DNA from: Rugamonas aquatica
Lineage (GTDB): Bacteria > Pseudomonadota > Gammaproteobacteria > Burkholderiales > Burkholderiaceae_D
Assembly (NCBI RefSeq): GCF_009380215.1
Contig: NZ_WHUG01000006.1
Span: 186,001-250,000, forward strand
Direction: 5' to 3'
Length of the DNA stretch: 64,000 bases
The notes beneath the pieces are model-generated. The model worked only from the letters and a program-made list of their open reading frames with translations. It did not search any database and was not told where the DNA came from. The translations under genes were made by a program, and so were the position numbers. Below, in pieces: positions 53,668-61,336 of this stretch; the stretch's first letter is position 1, and the number at the start of each line of letters is the position of its first letter.

Positions 53668-54239
53668 TCGAACAGGCTGGCGCCGGTGACGGCGGCATAG
53701 ATCAGATAGGGCGCGGCGCCGGCCGCGATGGCGATGGCGTACGGCAGCTTGCCGCTGGCGGCGGCCGGTTCGGCGATCGCGGCGGACTGGCCGGCGATGG
53801 CGCCCAGCACGCTGCTGAGCACCAGCTGCAGCGAGTTGTTGAGCATGGCCCCGGCCTTGCGGTGGTACAGCGACACCAGCAGGGCCAGTACGCCGCCGGC
53901 CAGCAGCGTGCACAGCGCGATGCCGAACACGGCGCGCGGGCCGGTGAAGGCGCCTATCATGGCCAGCAGCTTGACGTCGCCGGCGCCCAGCGTGCGCAGC
54001 GCATACATCGGCAGCAGCAGCGCCAGGCCGAGCGCGAAGCCGGCCAGCGACCACAGCAGGCCGATGGCGCCGAACGGTTGCGTGAACAGGCCGCTGCCGG
54101 CGGGCAGCAGCAGTTGCAAGGCGAAGGCGCTCAGCAGGCCCGCCAGGATCAGCAGGTTGGGGATGCGGCGCGCGCGCACGTCCTGCCAGACGGCCAGCGT
54201 CAGCAACAGCGTCAGCAGTATCAGCGGCAACCAGGTCAT
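53664..54239 (-). CDS. tadV: Flp prepilin peptidase (TadV/CpaA)
   Basis: This 191-residue aspartic membrane protease has about six TM segments. The two catalytic Asp motifs are visible: WQDVRARRIPN and GAGDVKLLAMIG (GxGD). It cleaves Flp, TadE and TadF-type prepilins after Gly. Start 54239 has AGGA about 7 bases before it; a longer frame to 54281 lacks such a site and would overlap the intergenic hairpin. Confidence 0.92.
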   Translation of the reverse strand: MTWLPLILLTLLLTLAVWQDVRARRIPNLLILAGLLSAFALQLLLPAGSGLFTQPFGAIGLLWSLAGFALGLALLLPMYALRTLGAGDVKLLAMIGAFTGPRAVFGIALCTLLAGGVLALLVSLYHRKAGAMLNNSLQLVLSSVLGAIAGQSAAIAEPAAASGKLPYAIAIAAGAAPYLIYAAVTGASLFE

Positions 54240-54273
54240 CGGCAGTCCTAGCAGGGAGGCGGGCCAGCGCGCG

Positions 54274-54333
54274 TGCGGCATAGTAAGCCGCCCGGCCCGG
54301 CATTGCCGAACCGGACAGCTTTACTATGCCGCA
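54274..54333 (-). other. Stem-loop between pilin genes and the assembly operon
   Basis: TGCGGCATAGTAA (54274-54286) pairs perfectly with TTACTATGCCGCA (54321-54333), with GC-rich inner pairing. On the minus strand no T-run follows, so it looks like an mRNA-stabilising or attenuating structure that would keep pilin mRNA above machinery mRNA. Confidence 0.5.
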
Positions 54334-54362
54334 AAAACCCGCCGCAAGGCCAGCTTTTTCAA

Positions 54363-54524
54363 TCAGGCGGTGGCGGTGACGACCTTGGCGAACAACGCCT
54401 GGATCTGGGTGCCCAGGGTTTTGACGGCGGTCAGGCCGACCACGGCCACCAGCGCGGCGATCATGGCGTATTCGATGGCGGTCACGCCGGATTCGTCGTT
54501 GATGAAGTTTTTGATCGAGTTCAT
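54363..54524 (-). CDS. flp: Flp-type major pilin, copy 1
   Basis: A 53-residue prepilin: MNSIKNFINDESG then VTAIEYAMIAALVAVVGL, with prepilin-peptidase cleavage after Gly13 and the conserved Glu5-Tyr6 of the mature Flp motif. AAGGAA lies before the ATG at 54524; an upstream in-frame codon is not needed. The encoded protein is identical to copy 2 at 54805-54966, the nucleotide differences being synonymous and in the 3' third. Confidence 0.93.
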   Translation of the reverse strand: MNSIKNFINDESGVTAIEYAMIAALVAVVGLTAVKTLGTQIQALFAKVVTATA

Positions 54525-54600
54525 GATGAGTTCCTTAAAATTTAAAAGTGAAGATGGTGTCAATGGATGGTGTCAATTCCAGCTAAACGCGGAAGCAGCC

Positions 54601-54744
54601 TCAGCTCTTAAAAAAAGCCAGCAGAGCGATGATGCATACAACAGAAGCAAGCGAACCGAGCAGGGCGTATTCCAGCAGCGTGGCACCGCTCGCGTCGGCC
54701 AGGAAATGACTGAAGCTGGCTGGTGTCTGGCGTGGTCGGTACAT
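54601..54744 (-). CDS. Divergent short Flp-like pilin
   Basis: This 47-residue frame is read from an ATG at 54744 with GGGAGAA 5 bases upstream. The product has a polar leader ending FLADASG, then ATLLEYALLGSLASVVCIIA and a short KS end. Glycine followed by a hydrophobic stretch with Glu-Tyr is the Flp prepilin signature, so the peptidase should cleave after Gly20. It differs strongly from the two flanking identical Flp copies, has a Cys in its helix and lacks the C-terminal tail. It could be a minor or initiator pilin. Confidence 0.72.
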   Translation of the reverse strand: MYRPRQTPASFSHFLADASGATLLEYALLGSLASVVCIIALLAFFKS

Positions 54745-54804
54745 CGGTTTCTCCCTTGGGTTCTCTGGCTTGCTGTTTCCGGCTTTAGCCGGCGCGGTCT
54801 GGTA

Positions 54805-54966
54805 TTAAGCGGTGGCGGTGACGACTTTGGCGAACAGGGCCTGGATCTGGGTGCCCAGGGTTTTCACGGCGGTCAGGCCGACCACGGCCACCAGCGCGGC
54901 GATCATGGCGTATTCGATGGCGGTCACGCCGGATTCGTCGTTGATGAAGTTTTTGATCGAGTTCAT
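54805..54966 (-). CDS. flp: Flp-type major pilin, copy 2
   Basis: The 53-residue product is identical to copy 1. The first roughly 100 bases of the two genes are the same; the few differences near the 3' end are all synonymous (for example TAA versus TGA stop and GTGAAA versus GTCAAA). This indicates recent duplication or gene conversion. It is the first of the three pilin genes and therefore nearest the promoter; a TATACT -10 candidate lies at 55038-55033. Confidence 0.93.
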   Translation of the reverse strand: MNSIKNFINDESGVTAIEYAMIAALVAVVGLTAVKTLGTQIQALFAKVVTATA

Positions 54967-55114
54967 GATGTCAGTCCTTTAGGTCAGTGGGTGTTTGGTT
55001 TCAGCCGTTTCAAAACCAGAGCTGATGAATGAAGTATAGGGATGTGAGGCCGCCGCCACATCGGACAAAACTCCTGAAATGACCATGACAAAACGGTGGA
55101 TTTTTGCGTGATAA

Positions 55115-55134
55115 TCCGTGACATTTGTCACGGA
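55115..55134 (-). promoter_or_regulatory. 20-bp near-perfect palindrome upstream of the flp operon, Crp-like
   Basis: TCCGTGACATTTGTCACGGA is symmetrical except for the central TT. It contains GTGA-N6-TCAC, that is 8 of the 10 Crp half-site bases. It is centred about 96 bases before the start point expected from TATACT at 55038-55033, near a class I activator position. It may instead bind another dimeric regulator. Confidence 0.5.
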
Positions 55135-55236
55135 AAACAGGGCGCTCCCCTATGACGGACGGTATGGCGCAGACGGGAGGCAAGGCGGGGCAGGTGTGGC
55201 GGAAATGCAGCGGGGGCGGGGCTGCGGGCGCTGTGT

Positions 55237-55911
55237 TCAGCCGAGTTTATGCTTGCTGGCGTACACGTACAGCTCCAGGCGGTTGGCCACGCCGAGCTTC
55301 TGGTAGATCGAGGTCAGGTAGTTGCGCAGCGTCGGCTCGGCCACGAACAGTTGCTGGGCCAGTTCCTTGTTGGCGGCGCCGTTGCTGTGCACCACGGCGC
55401 TGACGATCTTCAGCTCCTTGGTGGTGAGACTGGCAATCTTGTCTGCCTCGGCATCCTTGGCCGCGCTGGCCACCGGGTTGATCAGCGAGGCCAGCATCGC
55501 CGTCATCATCGTCGGCGACAGCCACATCTGGCCGCCATGCACCTTGCGCACCGCCGCCAGCACCACGTCGGCCTCGGCATCCTTGCCGACCACGCCGCGC
55601 GCGCCCAGCCGCATGGCCTGGCCCAGCAGCACTTCGTCGCGGTTGCCGCTGAGGATGATGATGCGCGCTTCGCTCAGCACCAGCTCAGGGATCACTTCCA
55701 GCGAGCTGCGGCCTTCCAGGTCCAGGTCCAGCAGCACGATGTCTGGCCTGGTGCGCAACGCTTCGGCCACCGCCTGCTCGGGATCGGCGGCGGTGGCGAC
55801 CACCTGCATTTCCGGCGCCGCGCCCTCGATCAGTTTTTGCAAACCCCACAACAGGGTCGCGTGGTCGTCCACCAGCATCACGCGGATCGGTGGTGTGCTT
55901 GCTGTCGCCAT
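55237..55911 (-). CDS. NarL/LuxR-type response regulator
   Basis: A 224-residue protein. The receiver domain has VDDH, phospho-acceptor Asp in DIVLLDLDLEGRSS and GVVGKDAEAD. The C-terminal LuxR helix-turn-helix has LTTKELKIVSAVVHSN and LFVAEPTLRNYLTSIYQKLG. It lies 26 bases after its kinase and directly upstream of the flp genes, so pilus control is the likely job. Confidence 0.92.
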   Translation of the reverse strand: MATASTPPIRVMLVDDHATLLWGLQKLIEGAAPEMQVVATAADPEQAVAEALRTRPDIVLLDLDLEGRSSLEVIPELVLSEARIIILSGNRDEVLLGQAMRLGARGVVGKDAEADVVLAAVRKVHGGQMWLSPTMMTAMLASLINPVASAAKDAEADKIASLTTKELKIVSAVVHSNGAANKELAQQLFVAEPTLRNYLTSIYQKLGVANRLELYVYASKHKLG

Positions 55912-55937
55912 AGGGCTGCCTTTCTCTTGATGACCAG

Positions 55938-57620
55938 CTACATCGGTATCGTGACCCGGATGCGCGTCACGCCGGGCTCGCAGACTGCGACCGTCAGGCC
56001 GCCGCCCAGCGCGGCGGCGCGCTCGGCCAGCGAGCCGGGCAGGAAGTCGGCCGGGAGGCGTTCCGGATTGTCGTTTTCTATATCGATCTGCAAATGCGCG
56101 CCGATATTCGAGAGTGTAATCCTGCCGGCGCGCGCATGGGTGTGTTTGCGGATATTACTCATGCCTTCGTTCACCATCTGAAACACTTCGGCCGCCAGCC
56201 GGTCGCTGATCTGCAAGTCGTCGGCCGCCTGCAGCGTCACGTCCAGGCTGTAGAAGGCCAATACCTGCGCGGCCTGGCGGCGCAGCGCCACCATCAGTTC
56301 CGGTTCGCCCTTGCCGTTGTCTTTGCGCACATTGCGGGCGAAGCTGCGCATGTTGGCGATCACCTCGGTGCTCATGACGATCAGCTTTTCCAGGTCGTCC
56401 GTCAGCGGATTGTCGGCGGCGGCCTGCTGGCGCATGGCGGTCAGCGCGTGGCGCAGGCCGATATAGGGCTGGATGGTGCTGTCGTGCAAGTCGCGGGCAA
56501 TCTTCTGCCGCTCGCGGAAGGCGGCGTCGGACGCCATGCGGTCGAGCAGTTCGATGTTCTCGATCACCGGGAAGGCCTGGGCCGCCACGTGCAGCAGGAA
56601 GGTGGCGTCGCTGCGCGTGAAGCGCGGGCCGGCCGACACCACATACAGGCGGCCGCGCCCCTTGCGCAGCGGCAGCGGCGTGCTGATGAAGGCGCGGCCG
56701 TCGAACAGATCGGCCAGCTGGGCGCACGGCGCCGGGTCCAGCGGCTCCCAGCGGCGCTGGCCGGCCGCCAGCGCGCGCGCCTCGCCGCTCCACGGCAGGC
56801 GCGGGTGCAGCGGCGCCGCGTACAACACCGTGTGCTGGGCCGGAAAGGCCAGCAGCGGCGCGGCCGAGCCGGCGCCCATGCGCGCCACGCTGGCCGGCTG
56901 GCCGCTGTTCTGTTCGGTGGACGAGCGCAGCAGCCACTGCTCGCTGTCGGCATCGTTGATGAGCAGGATGCAGTTGCTGGCGCGATAGAAGTGGCGGATC
57001 TGCGCCAGCAGCGAGGCCAGCGTCTGGTCGACGCCGAAGCGCGGATTGGACAGCCGGCTGACATCGCGCAGCAAGGCCAGCCGCCGGCGCTGGGCCACGC
57101 CCAGGCCGCCCCAGTAGGCGATCATATAGCCCAGCCCCAGCACGAAGGTGATGCGCAGCAGCAGGTGGGCCAGGTCGGCGTGCAGGTTGACCGCCAGCGC
57201 GCTGGCCGCCACCAGCAGCGCCGAGGCCAGCGTGATGCGCGCGCCCTCGTCGAAGCCCCACTGGAAGGACGCGGTCAGGATGACGAAAAAGAAGAAGGGC
57301 ACGAAGAAGCTGTTGTTGCCGCCGCTGAAGTACACCATCAGCGCGTACCAGCCGAGGTCGATCCAATAGACCACCTTGCCATGCCAGAAGGGATTGCGGC
57401 GGCGCCGCGCCGCCACGTACAGCGCGCCGCTGTGCAGCGCGTAGGCCAGGAAGACCAGCGTGCCCAGCAGGCTGACGGGGCCGAGGTCGGCGGGTGAGAT
57501 GAACAGCGTGAGGACGGCGGAAATCGACAGCAGCAGGCGCATTTCAAACACCATCGTCGCGCCGGCGGCGTCGCCGGCCGCGCGCGTGGGTAGGGTGTCT
57601 TCGGGCTTGTATTCCGCCAC
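55938..57620 (-). CDS. NarX-type sensor histidine kinase
   Basis: This 560-residue protein has about five N-terminal TM helices (25-165) and a GAF-like domain (about 195-345). A HisKA_3 domain has the phospho-acceptor His in KIARDLHDSTIQPYIGL. A HATPase with FQMVNEGMSNIRKHTHA and a shortened glycine-rich lid (ERAAALGGGLTV) follows. It pairs with the NarL-type regulator downstream. Together they sit between the two arms of the Tad locus and probably regulate pilus genes; the signal is unknown. Confidence 0.9.
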   Translation of the reverse strand: MAEYKPEDTLPTRAAGDAAGATMVFEMRLLLSISAVLTLFISPADLGPVSLLGTLVFLAYALHSGALYVAARRRRNPFWHGKVVYWIDLGWYALMVYFSGGNNSFFVPFFFFVILTASFQWGFDEGARITLASALLVAASALAVNLHADLAHLLLRITFVLGLGYMIAYWGGLGVAQRRRLALLRDVSRLSNPRFGVDQTLASLLAQIRHFYRASNCILLINDADSEQWLLRSSTEQNSGQPASVARMGAGSAAPLLAFPAQHTVLYAAPLHPRLPWSGEARALAAGQRRWEPLDPAPCAQLADLFDGRAFISTPLPLRKGRGRLYVVSAGPRFTRSDATFLLHVAAQAFPVIENIELLDRMASDAAFRERQKIARDLHDSTIQPYIGLRHALTAMRQQAAADNPLTDDLEKLIVMSTEVIANMRSFARNVRKDNGKGEPELMVALRRQAAQVLAFYSLDVTLQAADDLQISDRLAAEVFQMVNEGMSNIRKHTHARAGRITLSNIGAHLQIDIENDNPERLPADFLPGSLAERAAALGGGLTVAVCEPGVTRIRVTIPM

Positions 57621-57696
57621 CGCATCTCCTATCGTGACTATAGTCGTTGCTTCCGCAGCAAGTAAATCAGTCTACGCAGATACTGGCTCGCTGTCT

Positions 57697-57745
57697 ATGC
57701 GCACTGAAAATAACTGTGTGCATGATTTTTTAGCCGGGCTACAAT
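57697..57745 (+). promoter_or_regulatory. Dyad plus -10 box upstream of tadE
   Basis: ATGCGCAC (57697-57704) and GTGTGCAT (57716-57723) form an inverted repeat with one mismatch. TACAAT at 57740-57745 could be the -10. The dyad is centred about 32 bases before the -10 and covers the -35 area, so an activator such as the adjacent response regulator could bind there. This is weak evidence. Confidence 0.4.
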
Positions 57746-57862
57746 GGACACTGCCGTCCACCCTGAACGCGTGCCGGCAAGTCCCAGGCAGCCTCCCGCA
57801 AGCGCCGTCCCTGGTCGTACTGCCGCCTCTCCGGCCCTCGCAGCGCGCCACCCACGCCATGA

Positions 57863-58378
57863 ATGAAACAGATGATAGCTCACCGCTGGAATTCCCGTAA
57901 GCGCGCGACCGCGGCCAGGCGGCAACGGGGCGCGACCGTGGTGGAGATGGCGCTGGTCATGCCGGTGTTCCTGCTGGTGATGATAGGCGTGATCGAACTC
58001 GCGATGATGTATTTTTCCAACCTCACCATGCAGTACGCGGTGCGCGAGGGTTCGCGCTACGCCATCACCGGCCTGGCCGACGCCGACCCCAACGCCAGCA
58101 ACCAGCAGCGCTACCAGGCCATCATCCAGAAGATCAAGGACAGCTCGACCGGCATGTACGCCAAGGTCAGCCCGGTGATCACCACCAACAACGTCACCTA
58201 CACCGACAGCAGCTCGTACAACGCCGCCATGTTCGGCGCGGCCGGCGACATCCTGGTGATCCAGATCGACTGCTACTGGCCGCTGGCGACGCCGCTGCTC
58301 AAGCCCTTCTTCACCGACGGCAAATACCATTTCGTCGTGGCCACCACCATGCTCAACGAAAACTACGGGAGCAACTGA
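57863..58378 (+). CDS. tadE: TadE-like pseudopilin
   Basis: A 171-residue protein. A basic leader ends RRQRG, then comes ATVVEMALVMPVFLLVMIGV, the TadE prepilin motif with Glu at position +5. A polar periplasmic domain follows. It is probably processed by TadV and is needed for Flp pilus assembly. The stop shares a base with the next start. Confidence 0.9.
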   Translation: MKQMIAHRWNSRKRATAARRQRGATVVEMALVMPVFLLVMIGVIELAMMYFSNLTMQYAVREGSRYAITGLADADPNASNQQRYQAIIQKIKDSSTGMYAKVSPVITTNNVTYTDSSSYNAAMFGAAGDILVIQIDCYWPLATPLLKPFFTDGKYHFVVATTMLNENYGSN

Positions 58379-59007
58379 TGCGGACCGTCCACCGCCCTGT
58401 GCAGGCCGAATCCGGCATCGCCGCCATCGAGTTCGCGCTGCTGCTGCCGCTGCTGGTGTTCCTGGTGATGGCGGTGTCGGATTTTGCGCGCGGCTTGCAA
58501 GCCAATATGGTGCTCATCAACCTGAGCCGCGAGGCCGCCAACCTGGCCTCGCGCAGCAAGCTGCAGCTGACCGACAACAGCCAGGCCATCATCGGCGCCG
58601 TGGCGGCCTCGGCGCCGCCGCTCGACATGAAGAACAAGGGCATGCTCTACATCACCAAGCTGATGGGCTACAAGGATAGCTCGGGCACCATGACCACCGT
58701 GGTGCTGGAGCAGTACCGCTGGGACGACAGCAAGAACAACACCGGCTTCCGCGTCAGCGGCTATGCGCCGGTCAGCAAGCTGTGGAGCTGCCCCAGCTGG
58801 AACACCAGCACCGGCGCCTGCAGCAACATCGCCACCGGCGCCAGCGCGCCCAAGGTGGCGCTGATGAGCGGCAGCCTGTTCGACGGCGAAATCATTTTCG
58901 TGGTCGAGAGCTTTTACAAATTCAACCTGCTGTTCGGCGACAAAAAGCTGGGCAGCCTGACCGTGCCTAACTTCGGCACCAACCTGTATTCGATGACGGT
59001 GTTCTGA
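58378..59007 (+). CDS. TadE/TadF-like pseudopilin
   Basis: A 209-residue protein with leader ending QAESG and the hydrophobic IAAIEFALLLPLLVFLVMAV, again a TadE/F prepilin motif with Glu. The periplasmic part contains a Cys pair (WSCPSW and GACSN) that may form a disulfide. It is translationally coupled to the tadE gene and 1 base from tadG. Confidence 0.88.
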   Translation: MRTVHRPVQAESGIAAIEFALLLPLLVFLVMAVSDFARGLQANMVLINLSREAANLASRSKLQLTDNSQAIIGAVAASAPPLDMKNKGMLYITKLMGYKDSSGTMTTVVLEQYRWDDSKNNTGFRVSGYAPVSKLWSCPSWNTSTGACSNIATGASAPKVALMSGSLFDGEIIFVVESFYKFNLLFGDKKLGSLTVPNFGTNLYSMTVF

Positions 59008-59008
59008 C

Positions 59009-60394
59009 ATGGTGATGCAACGATCCAGGCAACAGGGCAATGTCATCATCATGGTGGCGCTGTCGATGGCGGTATTGATCGGCGTGGTCGGGCTGGCGAT
59101 CGACACCGGCGTCACCTACATGGTCAAGGACAAGCTCAACGCGGCCACCGACGCCGCCAGCCTGGCCGCCGCGCGCGCCGTCTCGCAGGGCGCCGACCAG
59201 GCCACGCAGACCGCCAACGCCAAGGCCGCCGCCGGCCGCTTCTTCGCCGCCAACTTCCCGCCCAACTACATGGGCTCGACCGGCAAGATGGACGACCCCA
59301 GCGTGGTGTTCAACAGCGGCAAGGTGACCATCACCGTCACCGCGCAGGCGTCGATGCCGGTCTCCTTCCTCAAGCTGCTGGGCGTGTCGCCGCTCAAGCC
59401 GGGCGTGGTGTCGCAGACGGTGCGCAAGGACCTGGACATGGTGGTGGTGCTCGACACCTCCGGCTCGCTGTCCGGTTCCGGCGCCAACGTCATCACCTCG
59501 GCCACCACCTTCCTCAAGCAGTTCAACGCCGACCAGGACCGCGTGGGCTTGCTGCACTTTTCCTACGGCGCCGTGATCGACGATCCGATCCGCCCCACCG
59601 CGCGCGGCTTCGACCGCGACAGCATGATCAACCACATCAAGAACTACAGCTTCAGCGGTTCGACGGCCTCGCCGGAAGGCTTGTACTGGGCGCGCCAGCA
59701 GCTCAACAGCGTGCCCACCGCCAACCTGAACCGCTCCAACCTGCGCGTGATTATCTTCTTCTCGGACGGCGCGCCGAACTCCTTCGGCGCCTACCTGAAC
59801 TGGAAGACCGCCAGCGACTGCAAGACCGCCGGCACCATCGCCACCGACGACGACGGCTCCGGCACGCCGGCCGGGCTGTACTACCTGGACCGGGTCAGCG
59901 ACACCCTCGGCGGCAAGTGCACGCCGTCGGAAACCTACGACTATGCGCTGGGCCGCTACCAGACGCTGCCCGACAAGGTGAGCTCGCTGCCGGACTGGTA
60001 CAACGCCCACAATCCGAGCACCAATCCGAACGACCCGACGCTGCGCGAATATGCGGTGGTGACCAGTTCGCCGCGGGTCGTCACCAACACCATCACCTAC
60101 GCCAACGTCAACCGCGCCTCGCGCAACCTGGTCGAGGCGATGGCGCGCAAGTCGCAGGACGAGGGCATCTATGTGTTCACGCTGGGGCTGGGCGCTTCGC
60201 TCAAGGCCGGCACCGGCTACGACAACGAGAAGGGCGAGGACGTGCTCAAGTGCATGGCCAACTCGACCGATGCGCCGGCCCGCTGCTTCAACGCCGCCAA
60301 GCCGGTGGGGCTGTACTGCTACGCCGCCACCACCAGCGACCTGACGCCGTGCTTCTCCAAGCTGGCCTCGGCCATCATGCGTATTTCGAAGTGA
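59009..60394 (+). CDS. tadG: TadG-like protein with von Willebrand factor A domain
   Basis: This 461-residue protein has an N-terminal TadE/G segment (GNVIIMVALSMAVLIGVVGLA) and the TadG block DKLNAATDAASLAAARA. A VWA domain (from about 145) carries the MIDAS motif DTSGS and FFSDGAPNS, and several C-terminal Cys pairs follow. TadG proteins anchor or help assemble Flp pili at the envelope, and VWA forms often mediate adhesion. Its 3' end overlaps the converging phosphatase gene by 20 bases. Confidence 0.9.
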   Translation: MVMQRSRQQGNVIIMVALSMAVLIGVVGLAIDTGVTYMVKDKLNAATDAASLAAARAVSQGADQATQTANAKAAAGRFFAANFPPNYMGSTGKMDDPSVVFNSGKVTITVTAQASMPVSFLKLLGVSPLKPGVVSQTVRKDLDMVVVLDTSGSLSGSGANVITSATTFLKQFNADQDRVGLLHFSYGAVIDDPIRPTARGFDRDSMINHIKNYSFSGSTASPEGLYWARQQLNSVPTANLNRSNLRVIIFFSDGAPNSFGAYLNWKTASDCKTAGTIATDDDGSGTPAGLYYLDRVSDTLGGKCTPSETYDYALGRYQTLPDKVSSLPDWYNAHNPSTNPNDPTLREYAVVTSSPRVVTNTITYANVNRASRNLVEAMARKSQDEGIYVFTLGLGASLKAGTGYDNEKGEDVLKCMANSTDAPARCFNAAKPVGLYCYAATTSDLTPCFSKLASAIMRISK

Positions 60395-61220
60395 TGTGGC
60401 GCTGCCACAGCAGCGAGGCCAGCAGCACCGTCAGCGCGCCGGCCAGCAGGTCGACCAGGTAGTGGCCGCCGAACTTGGGCGTGGCCAGCAGCATCCACAG
60501 GTTCAGCAGCAGGTAGGGCCAGGCCAGTTTGGTGCCGCGCGTGGCGACGATCAGCAGCAGCGCCAGGATGGCGTGGAAGGACGGCGCCACGATCAGGCCC
60601 TGCAGCGCCACCAGGTCGATCGAGCGCAGCGCGCCCGAACGCAGCGGCTCGAAGTCCGACAGCATGGAGACGTCGGTGCGCAGCAGCTGGGCGTAGTATT
60701 TGGAGGCGCCCATGGCCGGGTAGAAGCCGGACACCAGGTCGGCCATCATCTTGCACACCACCAGCGTGCCGCAGAAGTCCGACAGCAGGCGGAAGCGGCC
60801 GGTCCAGGCCAGGAACAGCACCAGCAGCACCATCTGCGGCAGCAGGCTGTCGTAGGCCGCCTGCAGCGACAGGTCGAGCAGCGGATAGCGCGCGCTCCAG
60901 TTGCTGAAGTCGACCCAGTCGAAGCCCAGGTTGTGGTCCCAGCGCGCCAGCGTGGCGTCGAACAGCGGCGCGTTGGTGCTGGTAATCATGTAGCTGAAGG
61001 CGGCCGCCAGCTGCGAGAAGACGATCAGGCCGGCGGTGGTGCCGAGCACGGTGACGATGAAGGGATCGCTGCGGTAGCGGCGCAGCGCCAGCGGCGCCAG
61101 CAGCGACAGCGTCAGCACGCCTTGCTGCAGCGCCATCTTGCCGTTGGCCACAGACCAATGTTCCGACCAGCCCCACGCCAGCAGCAGCGCCAGATAGAAC
61201 AGCGACGCTTCCGCCAGCAT
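60375..61220 (-). CDS. PAP2-family membrane phosphatase (PAP2_3 type)
   Basis: A roughly 281-residue polytopic protein with about six TM helices. The active-site His motifs are LIVAPSFHAILALLL and FGGHYLVDLLAGAL, typical of PAP2_3 lipid phosphatases or inositolphosphotransferase-like proteins. The likely substrates are isoprenyl or phospholipid phosphates at the periplasmic face. Start 61220 (MLAEASLFY) has AAGGG 7 bases upstream; 61271 (MPASTPPHL) is an alternative. Confidence 0.85.
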   Translation of the reverse strand: MLAEASLFYLALLLAWGWSEHWSVANGKMALQQGVLTLSLLAPLALRRYRSDPFIVTVLGTTAGLIVFSQLAAAFSYMITSTNAPLFDATLARWDHNLGFDWVDFSNWSARYPLLDLSLQAAYDSLLPQMVLLVLFLAWTGRFRLLSDFCGTLVVCKMMADLVSGFYPAMGASKYYAQLLRTDVSMLSDFEPLRSGALRSIDLVALQGLIVAPSFHAILALLLIVATRGTKLAWPYLLLNLWMLLATPKFGGHYLVDLLAGALTVLLASLLWQRHITSKYA

Positions 61221-61336
61221 GATGCTGCCCTTGTGGTCGGGGCGGAGGTGGGGCGGCGTGGAAGCGGGCATCGTGCGGCCGTGGACGGGAAGGGAGTGCC
61301 CCATGTTACCGTCAAGCCGGCGCGACTGCAAACGCC

